64,000 bases of DNA from Branchinecta lynchi. Taxonomy: Eukaryota; Arthropoda; Branchiopoda; Anostraca; Branchinectidae. Positions 7,828 through 19,462 of the stretch are shown here, piece by piece. The notes under the pieces were generated by a model. That model made no database searches and was not told where the DNA came from. It saw nothing but the letters and a program-made list of their open reading frames with translations. Positions within the stretch are counted from its first letter, which is position 1. Each line of letters begins with the position of its first letter. The stretch is taken from NCBI GenBank assembly GCA_023053575.1, contig JAKZAP010000001.1, forward strand, positions 30,956,533 through 31,020,532. Reading direction: 5' to 3'. The position numbers and the translations under genes are program-made.

Positions 7828-10674
7828 ATGATGAATACTGCAGAGGTTATTCAGCTTTGTAAAAAGGTTATATCAAACAACAAAGCGGTTATACAAAGAT
7901 TATCGCTATACACATATAATGAACTGCGGACTTATGCGAAAATTAATAAAATCAAAACAAATGGAGCTAAGAAACATGAAATAACAAATAATATAATAAA
8001 CCATCTTAATAAGTATATTTTGATAGCTGAAGATAAAATTAAAATTGAACGCAGAAACGAAAGAACTCATAATAAGAACAGACCATCCGACTACAAACCA
8101 GAACCGAGATTACGAACCATTCTGGAAGATGAGATAAAAGAAAATAATATCACCATTACAAAACTAAAACAAGAATACAATGATAACAAAGAAAAAGAGA
8201 CAAGCGAATTAAAGAAATTTCTGAAAAACAAGAACCTATCAACTCGCGGAAACCGAGAAGAAGTACTAAAAAGAGTTGGAGAATACTATAATAATATTAT
8301 TACCAAACATAAAGATTCCGTACAGAAAAATAGAGATATCATAAGAGATCAAACAGAAAGACGTGACAACAGTAGACAGAAACCAATTGGTTTATCCACT
8401 CTCTTTATAAATAAGAAAAAAATCAAAGAAGAAAAATTAATTCCTGATCATTTATTTAGAAAGGAAGAAGAACAGCAGCCTACTATTTCTAGGGAAACGG
8501 AAAACCTTTATACCATCAACGTTTCTATTGAAAGCAATGGAAGAGATGAACAAACTCTTATTGCTTTTACTTTCGCCGATTTACAGCGGCGGATGAATGA
8601 ACTTTATCAATATAGAGTTCAGTTTGTAACCAGGGTTATATTCTATAGACAGGAGAATGATGAAGAAGTAGTAGTGTATTACAATAGTACTTCTTGGATT
8701 ATAAATAAAAATAGCATTCTTACTCATAATCATTTGAATGATAATAACAAGAGACTTAGTTCTTTAAGTAATACCCCTCGATCTGGGCTACAATTTAGTC
8801 GGTATGAAGGAATTGATTATAGGATGACACGAATAGAATCTTACATGGGAGGAACGTTTAAAATACTGCCAGATTTCGTAAAAAATAAAAAAGCGTGTAT
8901 AAATATAAAAAATTTAGATCAAAAATGCTTTCTTTGGTCCATCTTAGCAAATCTACATCCAGCTAAGGATCATCCGGAAAGAATTTCGAAATATAAACAA
9001 TATGAGAACGAATTTGATTTCGATGGGGTTACCAACTTCCCAATGGATACTAAAGATATACACAAATTTGAAAATAGATACAACATTAAGATTTGTTTAT
9101 TTCAAATTGAAAAAGAGAAAATTATCAGAAGTCATATACTAAAAAGTACAATCAATGGCAAAACAGCTAAACATGTTATTAATTTATTATATTTCGATAA
9201 TCATTATGTATTGGTAAAGGATCTGAGCAGATTAGTTGGTAGTCAAATCTCTAAAAATAAAACAAAGACATACCTATGCACTTTTTGCGGAAGGCATTTT
9301 ACAAAAGAAGAACACTTTGAAAAACATGAAAGTAAAAATAATTGCGAAGATCCTGATATAATAATGCCTCCTGAAGGTTCAAGTATACAATATAAAAATA
9401 TTGCAAAACAAATGAAAGTACCTTATTGCATAATAGCAGACTTTGAGTCTTATAACGAAGAATACAATCAGGTAAACGGAAAGAAAACAATAAAAGTGGC
9501 CAAACAGAAGCCATTTGCTTACGGATTTCAGGTATGCTGTTCTTTTGATACAAACCAGAACAAATACTATGACTATTTCGGTGAAGACGCTGCAGAACAT
9601 TTTGTTAGAACCGTTACAAAAGTATCCACAGAAATTGCAAACAAATATGAAAGCAGACAAAGAAACCATACTCATACCAATGCAGAAATTACCGAAAAAT
9701 GGAAAAATCTAATGGATAAGACTTGTCACATCTGTACAACTGAAATTACTGAAAATCCTCACTTTGATCACGACCACATGACAGGAGAAGATAGGGGATT
9801 TGCTCATGCTGAATGTAATATGAAATACAGGATTCCTAGGCATATCCCGCTAGTAATGCATAATTTATCAAAATATGATTCCCATCTGTTTGTTAGAGAA
9901 TTGATACCTGATAACGGAATTTTTGAAAGTGCAGAAAGTTTCATATCATTCTCGAAATCAATAAGTATAAGAAAGACGGATACGGAAATAAAATATGAGA
10001 TCCGGTTTATAGATTCGATTAGATTTATGGCTTCATCTTTAGACAAACTATCAGCAAATTTAGCGAAATGTGATTGCAAAGTACCCTGTAATCATCTAAG
10101 AGAGAATTTCAAGTACACATCGAATAGTTTCAATAACGATGAAGAATTCAAAGAAATAATTAAAAAAGGGGTATATCCGTATGAATTCGTAGACAGTTTC
10201 GATAAAATGAATTGTACAAACTTACCATCCATAGAAAGCTTTTATTCTAGGTTGACAGGGAAAGGTATTGACAAAAGTGATTATAAAAGAGCGGTATCTA
10301 TATGGAAGCAATTTAACTGTGAAACATTACTTGGTTATACCAAATTATATCTAAAAAGTGATGTTTTAATTCTATCAGATGTTGTGGAGAATTTCAGGAA
10401 CGTTTGTATACATAATTATGATCTGGATCCACTTCATTACTTCTCAGCTCCAGGGTTGACATGGGATTCTTTCTTAAAGCATTCAAAAGTAGACTTGCCG
10501 TTATTCTCAAAGGAAGACATGTATACCTTTATAGAAAAAGGAATAAGAGGTGGTGTATCCCAATGTATAAAAAGATACGCAAAAGCAAATAATAAATATA
10601 CAAGTGATTATAATAAGCATAAACCATCTAATTACTTAATGTATTTAGACGCTAATAATTTATATGGGTGGGCG
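7828..10674 (+). CDS. Type-B (protein-primed class) DNA polymerase with extra domains, truncated by gap
   Basis: 949 residues are readable before the N gap. The ATG at 7828 is immediately followed by a second ATG; the context is CCCCTATTAAATG. In order I see: two SAP-like helical motifs (residues about 28-60 and 125-150); a Lys/Glu-rich coiled linker; a conserved module containing KCFLWSILANLHP (Cys367) and NHYVLVKDLS (His459); a zinc finger (Cys484, Cys487, His500, Cys506); exonuclease motif I DFE (Asp538, Glu540); an inserted endonuclease VII-like zinc/His module (CHIC at 633-636, DHDHMTG at 647-653, HAECN at 660-664); exo II NLSKYD (679-684); exo III YLKSD (841-845); and polymerase motif A at LDANNLYGWA (Asp941). 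Motifs B and C lie in or beyond the gap. This is the DNA_pol_B_2 architecture of invertebrate Polinton-like or adintovirus-like elements. It would replicate the element's DNA. The frame is open throughout, so the copy is recent or preserved. Confidence 0.9.
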
Positions 10675-10774
10675 NNNNNNNNNNNNNNNNNNNNNNNNNN
10701 NNNNNNNNNNNNNNNNNNNNNNNNNNNNNNNNNNNNNNNNNNNNNNNNNNNNNNNNNNNNNNNNNNNNNNNNNN
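10675..10774. other. Assembly gap of exactly 100 N
   Basis: The run is exactly 100 N, a conventional size for a gap of unknown length. The polymerase frame enters it and the sequence after it is an unrelated repeat end, so the two sides may not be adjacent in the genome. Confidence 0.95.
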
Positions 10775-10910
10775 AACTCGACCTGCCACTTGACCCAAAG
10801 AGTCCTCACATCAAGTTTCATCACAATATTTCATTTTCGAGAGTTGCCGTGCTCACAGGCGGACGGACAGACGTTTTGTCGTTTCCACTTTCGTTTTGGG
10901 ATCTCAGAAA
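10775..10910 (-). mobile_element. Family M repeat, left end only (copy M2)
   Basis: A diverged, inverted left end: CAAGTTTCATCACAATATTTC, GTGCTCACAGGCGGACGGACAG and TTTCGTTTTGGGATCTCA. It directly follows the gap. The apparent continuation of the polymerase frame through this stretch is artefactual. Confidence 0.75.
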
Positions 10911-11289
10911 GATGTAAAAACATGAACACTGTGTCGTACTCAGCCGTTCTTAGGTTGGCCCAGATTCCGTTATGTTTATTTAATCATTTATTCTTTATTT
11001 ATTTATTTGGTTTTGTTTGTTTTTGGAGGCGGGATTTCGGAGTGTATAGATTTTTTTTGTTGGGTGTTCGACCAGGAACCGAGTAAGTGTTTTGTTTATT
11101 TTTTTCTTTTCTCTTCCTCTCTTTTTCTTATTTCTTTCTTTATTATAGTGTTATGTAGGTTAATCTCTCAAAGGGGGTTTGTTAAACCTCTTAACAAGTA
11201 TAAACTTCTAGAGGGTTTTGTAGTTCTTAGTATTTTTTTCCAATAAACCCCATATATAATCTAATCTATTCTAATATGAAACTAGACCT
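10911..11289. other. AT-rich stretch without gene
   Basis: T-rich sequence with short open frames only. Nothing recognisable. Confidence 0.5.
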
Positions 11290-11369
11290 ACGTTGCCCGG
11301 GCAACGTGAAGTGTTGCGGCAACCTTTGTCCGGCTTCGCCGGCTAAAGTGTTGCGAGAGCAACACTTTG
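11290..11369. repeat. Cluster of GC hairpins
   Basis: Three or four back-to-back snapback sequences: the perfect 18-bp palindrome ACGTTGCCCGGGCAACGT (11290-11307), GTTGCGGCAAC, CCGGCTTCGCCGG (about 11330-11343) and AAGTGTTGC-GAGA-GCAACACTT (11346-11367). The last one is also the left inverted end of the 3.75-kb element. The surrounding DNA is AT-rich, so the cluster stands out. Confidence 0.9.
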
Positions 11370-11514
11370 GTTTTGTTTCTTCGCTGTCGGTTAAATGCCG
11401 AAATTGTCAACTTATCGAAGCTTTTAAAACGGTATGTTCTAAAAAGAATAATCACATAATCAAAAGCTGTTCTTTAGCGTTGTAAAACCAACAACAAAAC
11501 AATATCGGAAGAAG

Positions 11515-14340
11515 GCTATCCGTAACGTTTCAGGATTAAAATACCATAGATGACACTATTAATTATTACAAAACTACCTTATTGTTTTACATTACCGTAT
11601 CGTTTGTACCCGTTGCGTCAACAGTTAATCCTAGGTTATAGCGATAGACCATCGATACAAACTTTCTTACTGTCATATTTACAGAAATCGAATACAATGT
11701 GCACCAATTTTCAAAAATTTCTAGCCCCTCGTGAACCGATCTTACTTACAAGTCCGTCTCCCGTGATTGACATCAAATTCACCGGAAACAAATAATGGAT
11801 ACACCAGCTATCAAAAGTTGCAAGCCCCTCATCGCTGAAGATGATTATAGCATAAAAGCCGATTATTACTTACAAGTCCCATGTATGTCTTACAATTGGG
11901 AACAAAATTGTTCTTACCATCGAATACACCTGAGACAAATAACAGGTATACCAACTAGCAAAAGCTGCAAACTCCTCGTTGCCGAAGATGATTATGAGCT
12001 AACAGTCGACTGTTGCTTACAGTCGACTGTTGCTTACAAGTCCCTTACATGTCTCACAACTGGTATCGCCTATTTTTGGTTTCAGTGTGTACCTTACTCC
12101 TGAAGTTGTCAACCCCTTGAAACTTTCAAACTGGTTTATCTCATGAAGGATTTTTGTTCAAAAAAATGGATGGCATATGTTTTGATCAGCTCTTCAAGGG
12201 CTATCGATTGCCCTAACCACAACAAAAGCATATCGGAAAAAGGGACTAAATTGACTTTGCAGTCAGTTGAACTTTATCCTTTTCAATCGTAGACATCTTG
12301 ACGGATGAAAACTTGGAATAATATCCTATATAATCTAGTTGGTATTATAAAGCTATCCGTAACTTTTTAGGATTAAAATACCATAGATGACACTATTAAT
12401 TATTACGAAACTACCTTGTTTTACATTACAGTATCGTTTGTACCCGTTGCGTTAACAGTAAATCCTAGGTTACAGCGATAGACCAACGATACAAACTTTC
12501 TTACCGTCAGATTTATATAAATCGAATACAATGTGCAACAATTTGCACAAATTTCTAGCCCCTCGTGCACCGGTTCTACTGACAAGTCCCTTTCCCGTGA
12601 TAGACATCAAGTTCACCGGATAAAAATAATGGGTACACCGACTAGCAAAAGTTGCAAACCCCTCATCGCTGAAGATTTGTCGTAGCATAACAGCCGATTA
12701 TTACTTACAAGTCCCTTGCATGTTTTACATTTGGGAACCAAATTGTTCATCAAATAACAGGTACGCCAACTAGCGAGAGCTGCAAACCCCTCATTGCCGA
12801 AGATATTATGAGCTAACAGTCGCCTGTCGCGTACAAGTCCCCTAAATGTCTCACAACTGGTATCGCCTATTTTTGGTTTCAGTATGTACCTTACTACTGA
12901 AGTTGTCAACCCCTTGAAACTTTCAAACTGTTGTATCTCATGAAGGAATTTTTGTACCAAAAAATGGATGTCATATACTTTGATCAGCTCATCAGCGGCT
13001 ATCGGTTGCCGTCGAAGTTGAACTTTATCCTTTTCAATCGTAGATATCGTGACGGACGAAAACTTGGAACAATATCTTATATAATCTAGTTGATATTATA
13101 AAGCTATCCGTAACTTTTCAGGATTAAAATACCATAGATGACACTATTAATTATTACAAAATTACCTTATTGTTTTACATTACCGTATCGTTTGTACCCG
13201 TTGCGTAAACAGTTAATCCTAGGTTATAGCGATAGACCATCGATACAAACTTTCTTACTGTCATATTTACAGAAATCGAATACAATGTGCACCAATTTTC
13301 AAAAATTTCTAGCCCCTCGTGAACCGATTCTTACTTACAAGTCCGTCTCCCGTGATTGACATCAAATTCACCGGAAACAAATAATGGATATACCAGCTAT
13401 CAAAAGTTGCAAGCCCCTCATCGCTGAAGATCATTATAGCATAAGCTTTTTAAACGGGATGTTCTAAAAAAATTAATCATATGATCAAAAGGTATTCTTC
13501 AGCGTTGTACAAACAACAACAAAATATTTAGGAAGAAGGGACTAAATTAACTTTGCAGTCAGTTGTACTTTATCCTTTTCAATCGTAGACATCGTGACGG
13601 ATGAAAACTTGGAACAATATCTTATATAATCTAGTTGGTAATAGAAAGCTATCCGTAACTTTTCAGGATTAAAATACCATAGATGACACTATTAACTATT
13701 ATGAAACTACCTCATTGCTTTACATTTTCGTTTGTATCCGTTGTGTAAACAGTTAATCCTCGGTTACATTGATAGACCATCGACACAAACTTTCTTACCG
13801 TCAGATTTATAGAAATCGAATACAATGTGCACCCATTTGCAAAAATTCCTAGCCCCTCGTGAACCGATTCCTACTTACAAGTCCCTCTGCCGTGATATAC
13901 ATTAAGTTAACCGGAAACAAATAATGGGTACACCAGCTAGCAAAAGCTGCAAACCCATAATCGCAGAAGATGATTGTAGCATAACAGCCGATTATTACTT
14001 ACAAGTCCCTTGCATATCTTACCATTGGGAACCAAATTGTTCTTACCATCGAATACACCGGAAACAAATAACAGGTATACCAACTAGCAAAAGCTGCAAA
14101 CCCCTCATTACCGAAGATTATTATGGGCTAACAGTCAACTGTTGCTTAAAAGTCCCCTATATGTATCATAACTGGTATCGCCTATTTTTGGTTTCAATGT
14201 ACCTTACTATGAAGTTGTCAACCCCTTTGAAATTTTCAAACTGGTGTATCTCATGAAGGAATTTTTGTACCAAAAAATGGATGGCATATACTTTGATCAG
14301 CTCATCAATGGCTATCGATTGCCATCGAAAAAAAAATTCT
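11515..14340. repeat. Tandem array of four 550-840-bp units
   Basis: Units begin with GCTATCCGTAAC at 11515, 12352, 13103 and 13648, giving lengths of 837, 751, 545 and about 690 bp. Differences are internal deletions. Each full unit carries two related 150-bp blocks with CTAGCAAAAGCTGCAAACCC and CCGAAGATGATTATG. Short open frames recur in equivalent positions on both strands, for example 11795-12103 and 13924-14256 on plus and 12613-12960 on minus, but stops interrupt them in other units. I regard the array as non-coding or decayed. A partial unit precedes it at about 11409. Confidence 0.85.
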
Positions 14341-15071
14341 ACCTGTCTTAGTTCAAAAGTTGACTTTTTTGCCGTAGGCCAACTTTCTAACGTCATCGAC
14401 TTAGAAAGGAGCAAAGGATAAGCTCTAGTTTCTTTAGCAATGAGAGAACTTTTAAAGTTTAAGAGGCACATCTGATACCGTTACTCTACCACAAACCAAA
14501 GTGCAAAAAAAAAAATTATAAACTCAGCTGAAATCGTCGCAGACATGGACAGAAACAATAGATGGCAGCACTTTCGGACCCGTGGGAAAAAGCCACTTTT
14601 TTGTCTCTGTAGATTTTTCTATTTATCACTCAAAGAAGATATGTTGGCTGTGGGGCCGGCTAACTGCCGCATATATTTAACACTTTTAGATTTTAGTCCA
14701 TCTTCAATTTGAAACTGGTGCCTGCCTGCTTGCGTGCTAGAACGGAGCTTTCCACTCGAAAGCAGAAACATCTTTTGATGAAACGAAAGGTTCGCTACAC
14801 AACTTCAGATAGTCCTCTCTGACATAGGCTATACAACTCCACTTCACTTCGCAAACCGTAGGCTCTGGCTCGAGGACAAGCAAAAACCATCCTTATTGGC
14901 CCCAGGCAAGAGTTCTACGGAGCTTTCCAAAATGTAATGTCATTATCATCAATCCGGCCTAAGGTCCACACTTTCCGTAAAAACCGCACAGGTTAGACCC
15001 TTCTCAGTTACCAGGAATAAAATCAAATCGGAGTCATAGGAAAAAAAAAAAAAAAAAAAAAAAAAACGAGG
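14341..15071. other. Interior of the 3.75-kb element without gene
   Basis: Contains A runs at 14503 and 15041-15066 and no recognisable coding signal. The 26-base A run near the right end could be a retroposed tail. Confidence 0.4.
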
Positions 15072-15292
15072 ACAAAACCAAAGTGTTGCTCTCGCAACAC
15101 AATTATTTGAAAATTCAGGGATATACAATTTCCCATGTGCTCTGGTGCTATCTGAAGAACCTTCCAGACATTGGTATTGTTTGGAAACTTGTCTCTTTAA
15201 TTCTCTTAATAATCCACTCACTCCCACACACTCTCACTCGAAAGAACTCATGTCTCATCACTGTTCACTAATTAATCTCTCTGATTGAGTGC

Positions 15293-15725
15293 ATGCTGTC
15301 ACACCTCGAGAATGATAATGCTTACGTCGATTTGCTTATTGCTCATTTATCTAAGGCCTTCTATTTGACAGATCATTCGACACTCATGGAAGAACTTACC
15401 AATTATAACGTTCGTCAGTTCGTTTTGGTGTTTCCTACAAAGTTTCCACAGTTACCGTACACTAAAAGTTACTTTAAGAGAAAATGGCGAGATTTCCGAC
15501 CCCCTCGCAATTACATGTGGCGTTCCCAAGGAGCACGCCTCGGTCCCATTCTTTTCCTAGTTCATGTAACAGATTTCCTAGAATTTTAAGAATAGATTCA
15601 AATTTGCAGACGACCTCATAATTGTTTTGCTTCAGTTACTATCAAATTGCTACCCAGCTTCTGATGCAATAGAACATTTGGAGACCGAATGTGAACATCT
15701 AAAGCTAAAAATTAATCATGATTAG
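15293..15725 (+). pseudogene. Non-LTR reverse transcriptase fragment (palm motifs)
   Basis: The frame at 15293-15589 reads LLIAHLSKAFYLTDHSTLMEE, a decayed form of the DLSKAFD...DH motif, and then GARLGPILFLVHVTDFLE, matching the PQGTxLGPILF...INDL block of CR1/Jockey-type enzymes. In another frame, 15597-15723 gives FKFADDLIIVL, the FADD catalytic box. Frame changes and missing residues show it is dead. The same element resumes at 17064 after an inserted repeat. Confidence 0.8.
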
Positions 15726-15753
15726 TCGTCGGCTATGCAAATTTCTTTTTATG

Positions 15754-16615
15754 GCACTTGCCGGCCAAGTGCCATATACCGATCACTTTTCCGTCGGTCT
15801 GTCGGTCGGTCAGTCCGGTGTTTGCGAGTTAAGGTACTTCCAGATGTGCTACGACGATGAAACTTGGCAGGCGTATTAGGGACCCGACCAAACTAACTTG
15901 GAAATATTCACTTGCCCGATCCGACCATCGTGGGGGGAGGGAGGGTAGCCGGAATACGGAATTTAGTGACATGCAGAACTTTCGAACGGGTGATCGGGGG
16001 AGTCGAAGGGGGGAACCGGAAATCGTGTGACACGCTTAGTGTGGAGCGATCGGATGAAACTTGGTGGGAGGAACAAGCACAAACCCTAGGTACAGCACTG
16101 ACAGGACTTTACTGGATTCGTGCACTGTGGGGGAGTTCAAGGGGGGCTCCGGAATTCCGGTGATACGGAGTTAAGTTACTTCCAGGTGGGCTAGGACAAT
16201 TAAACTTGACAGGCAATTCACGGATCCGACCAGATGAACCTGTAAATAGTCAACTTCCTGATCCGACCACCGTGGGGGGAGGAGAGAGGGAGAATCCGGA
16301 ATCTTGGAAGGGGTGATCGGATCTTAACGAAACTTGATATTTGGAAAGACCTCGTGTCTCGGATGACCCATTTAAAGTCCGGACCGAATCCGATGAATGC
16401 GGGAGAGGGAGTCGGAGGGGGGGGACCGGAAATCTTCTGACACGCTGGGAGTGGAGCGATTGGGATGAAACAAGGAGAAACACAAGAACTAGATACTTCA
16501 TGACAGAACCGGATCGGATTTGGGCACTCTGGGGGGATTTAGAGGGGGGGAGTCTGGAATTCCGGTTATCACGAGTTAAGGTATGTCCAGATGTGCTGGG
16601 TCGATGAAACTTTGC
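15754..16615 (+). repeat. Family F2 repeat inserted in the reverse transcriptase
   Basis: Starts with the palindrome GGCACTTG-CCGGC-CAAGTGCC, followed by a GGTC/GGTCTG tetranucleotide run. Tandem units then begin GAGTTAAGGTACTTCCAG at about 15827, 16167 and 16571 (340 and 404 bp). Units contain CGATGAAACTTGG, CGACCATCGTGGGGGGAG and GGAATTCCGG. It separates the two halves of the decayed LINE, so it inserted after the LINE did. A reverse copy lies at 22188-22925. Confidence 0.8.
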
Positions 16616-17063
16616 TTGAACATTAGAAATTTACTATTACTAATCTTAACCACAAAGTACAAAAAATATTTTTACATTTTAATTGAAAGGTTTTGCTCAA
16701 AAATGAATTTTTAGCACCCTTAAAGTGCGTTTCTTAACCGAAAAGTAAAAAAAAATACTTTAACCAAACGATATATAGGCTATTCATGATTCCCAAGGGC
16801 TCATAATCATTTTTGCCTCAAGGGTTTTGCTTTCAAGTGGATTTCTTAAAGTACAAACCACAATTTTGAGCAAAATATACATTATCATGAATCTCATGAG
16901 CCTATCATTACTTGTGCTTCAAGAGTTACAGATGCATTTCTAGCGTTCTGAAAGTGCGCATCATCACGGCCAGATGCGCAGATAAAATATTTTTTACGAA
17001 CAATACATTCTCGTGATTTCTAAAGACCCATGATCATTCTTACCTCAAGGGTTTTGCTTACAA
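16616..17063. repeat. Degenerate 110-130-bp repeats
   Basis: Three or four loose copies of CTCAAGGGTTTTGCTT...GCATTTCT...AAAGTGCG with intervening CTCATGAKC words. No coding content. Confidence 0.55.
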
Positions 17064-17640
17064 ATGATCACAACAAACCCACGAATTGACGAATTCCTAC
17101 TTTCATCCTCTGACCCAGCCTTGCAAGTGCCATTTAAGCTTCCAGCTCCTGTTTTGAAAAGGGGGGGGGGGAGATCTAGTTTAGCTTCTGCCCCAGTCAG
17201 CCAAGCGAAAATACTAGGAGTTTGGATTGATGATAGACTCAACTTCAAGCATAATACACGCCAGATATTAAAATAATCCCATGCACCAGTTAAAACTGTA
17301 TGTCAATTTAAAAAGTTCGGTTTTGACCGTGGAAGCCTCGTTTACTGTTACAGAACACATGTAATCCCTCACACTGAATACGGTTGTGCCGCCTGGCAAC
17401 CCGTTCTTACGTCTGAATTGCATCTTTAATTGCATCAATCCAGAAGCGGGGGGGGGGGAGGTTGAAATCATACTTTCTCACAACCACACTAATTATGACC
17501 AAGCGCTTAAAACTCTCGGCTCGAACCGTTAAAGAGAAGACTCCTAAATTTAACCACATTTTGGTAAGAAGATTTTGCAGTCAGTCAGATTGAGCCACCT
17601 CCTTCCCGAACAACTCCTTGGACCGACCAACTCAACGAGA
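17064..17640 (+). pseudogene. C-terminal part of the same non-LTR reverse transcriptase
   Basis: The frame at 17064-17276 ends in AKILGVWIDDRLNFKHNTRQ, the K(Y/I)LGVxID..L.F..H block that follows the palm. Further on, in shifting frames, come SLVYCYRTHVIPHTEYGCAAW, equivalent to YR.YV.P.LEY...W, and NYDQALKTLG, equivalent to SY.EAL..LGL. Positions about 17570-17600 read RLSHLLPEQLL. G runs at 17161 and 17448 interrupt it. This is the downstream half of the fragment at 15293-15725, separated by family F2 and other repeats. Confidence 0.75.
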
Positions 17641-18294
17641 CATTAGTTGTGTTTTATCTCTCCAATGAGAATTTTGAATTTCGTGCCGTGCTAAGAACGT
17701 AGGTCGGTTGGATGGAGCTCCCGCCTCAGTCCACAGGTCGGTTAACCGACTGGCAAACGGAGCCAAAAAAAACTCGGAAAAAATAGCTTATAAAAACTTA
17801 GGTCGCTTAACCGAAGGAAGAAAACGACTTATAGTGGGAAATCTTGTAGGTCGGCCAACTGGATGACGGCAAAAAAACGCAGCCAAATTTACCCAATCCG
17901 TTTCCAGCATCAAATACCACCCGTCGGCTCCACTCATTCTCCCCCCTTGTTTCTAATATTTCAACAGCCAATAAAATTTTACGTTTGCTGTTCATTATTT
18001 AGATGTTGTTAGTTATTAACGTGTGTTATTTATTGTCTCTTTGTTGCCTATTATTTAGCTTTTGCTATTGTGGCAATTTTTTCATTAAACCTTAAACTCT
18101 TTTAGTTCCACACACTGTTCCGCAAAATGGCTCATTCTTTCCTTCTCGCATCCACACATAGGGCAAGAGTAAGGTATATTGGCTACTTGGAACCCAAAAC
18201 AAATATTAAAGCGTATTCAGTGATCGTATTTAATGGAGCACTTGCTTAGCGACACACAGCATAAAGATTGGCTCGTTCGCAACTGTCTCTAAAT
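17641..18294. other. No gene recognised
   Basis: Contains three loose copies of TAGGTCGGTTAACCGA (about 17699, 17742, 17800) and AT-rich sequence. It may be the LINE's 3' flank. Nothing else supportable. Confidence 0.4.
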
Positions 18295-19373
18295 ACAAGA
18301 CCAAAGGTTTCGATGGGATCCCAAAAATTTAATATCTGATCCAGACAATCGGGTCTTATAGACTCGTTGAGCACTTTACTAATAACAATTAGAGAAACAG
18401 ATTAAGGCAAATGGTACCCATCTCAAAAGACGAAATTCCAATATGGATTCACATGTGTGTTTACCCCACAGCCTGCGTCATATCTACTTTGACGAAAGTT
18501 CCTGCCCTAGTTCTGAGAAATTTCCGGTTTCAGCCGGATTCCAGGCGATCTACTTATCTTGCAAAAAAATGAAGTTCAAAAACGGATTCAGTGTATCTCC
18601 TTACCCATTGTCGAACCTCTAACCAACTCCAGATAAAGCTTCAACTTTTAACAAATTTTCTGGTTTCAGTCGAATTCGTGGCGAACTGTGTGTCCAGGGA
18701 GAAAATTATTTTCATGCATGAATTCAGCGTGTCGTCTTACCCGTAAATCGAACACCTAATGAAATTAAATAAAACTTCTACTTTTAACAAATTTTCCTGT
18801 TTTGGCCGGATTCCGGGCGATCTACTTGTCCGGCGAGATAATAATTTTCATATTCGGATTCAGCATGTCTCCTTACCCCTAAATCCGACATCTAATCAAC
18901 TTCCGCCATTGGGCCTCGAGCCTTCTCTCTGCCAAATTGGCCCTTTATTTTGAATTTAATTTGCAGTAAACAGAACTTGAACTTAAACTTGAACTTCAGA
19001 TAAAACTTTTACTTTTAACAAACTTTTTGGTTTTGGCCAGATTCCGGTTGAATTACTTGTCCGGCGAGAAAATGGTTTTCATATTCTTCTTCAGCATGTC
19101 GTCTTACCCCTTAATCGACTATCTTACTAGCTTTAAAAAAAAAAAAATTCGCTCCTTAATTTGAAACCCCTCCTCCTCCTCTAAATATGGAGCTATCAGG
19201 TCCATCTACAGACTGGACCTTTCCCTTGGCCCGAAGAATCCTCACACCAAGTTTCATCAAAATATCTCATGCCCTTCGAGTGTTATCGTGCTGACAGACG
19301 GATAGACGGACAGACGGATAACTTTTGCGATGTCATAGGTATCCCTCCACTTGCGTTTTGGGATCCCAAAAAC
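18295..19373 (-). mobile_element. Family M repeat, full copy (M3)
   Basis: Reads ACAAGACCAAAGGTTTCGAT at its left and GGGATCCCAAAAACA at its right, the complete inverted element of 1.08 kb. Internal GCCGGATTCC units and the GTGCTGACAGACGGATAGAC run are present. Confidence 0.9.
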
Positions 19374-19462
19374 ATATTTTTGTTGTCTGTTTTTGGAGAA
19401 ATATTTTGCTCTTTCTTCTGAAATAATAGTGGCAAAGTGTCAGTGATACCCCTTGAATTCAG

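Larger units (their letters stand above)
11348..15100. mobile_element. 3.75-kb element with perfect 29-bp hairpin-containing inverted ends
   Basis: The 29 bases at 11348-11376 (GTGTTGCGAGAGCAACAC then TTTGGTTTTGT) occur as an exact reverse complement at 15072-15100. Each end can itself fold as a 7-9 bp stem with a GAGA/TCTC loop. Between them lie four tandem units (11515-14340) and a less repetitive part ending in a long A run (15041-15066). No transposase is visible and I find no clear target-site duplication. The ends could mark a foldback or DNA transposon, or they could be independent hairpin repeats in opposite orientation. Confidence 0.55.

Noticed and set aside
4149..10674. Reading integrase and type-B polymerase together as one Polinton
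   Set aside because: The integrase has a gypsy-type linker and tail, a polypurine tract and LTR-like end downstream, and composition changes sharply at 6030. The two look like separate elements side by side.
10664..10917. Continuation of the polymerase frame through and after the gap
   Set aside because: The residues after the gap translate an inverted M-family end, so the open frame there is coincidental.
11795..14256. Repeated open frames of about 100 codons in the four tandem units
   Set aside because: Stops and indels hit different units, and similar frames exist on both strands. No preserved coding phase.
11290..14500. Possible mitochondrial insertion because of AT-rich repeats with GC hairpins
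   Set aside because: No mitochondrial protein, rRNA or tRNA sequence is visible.
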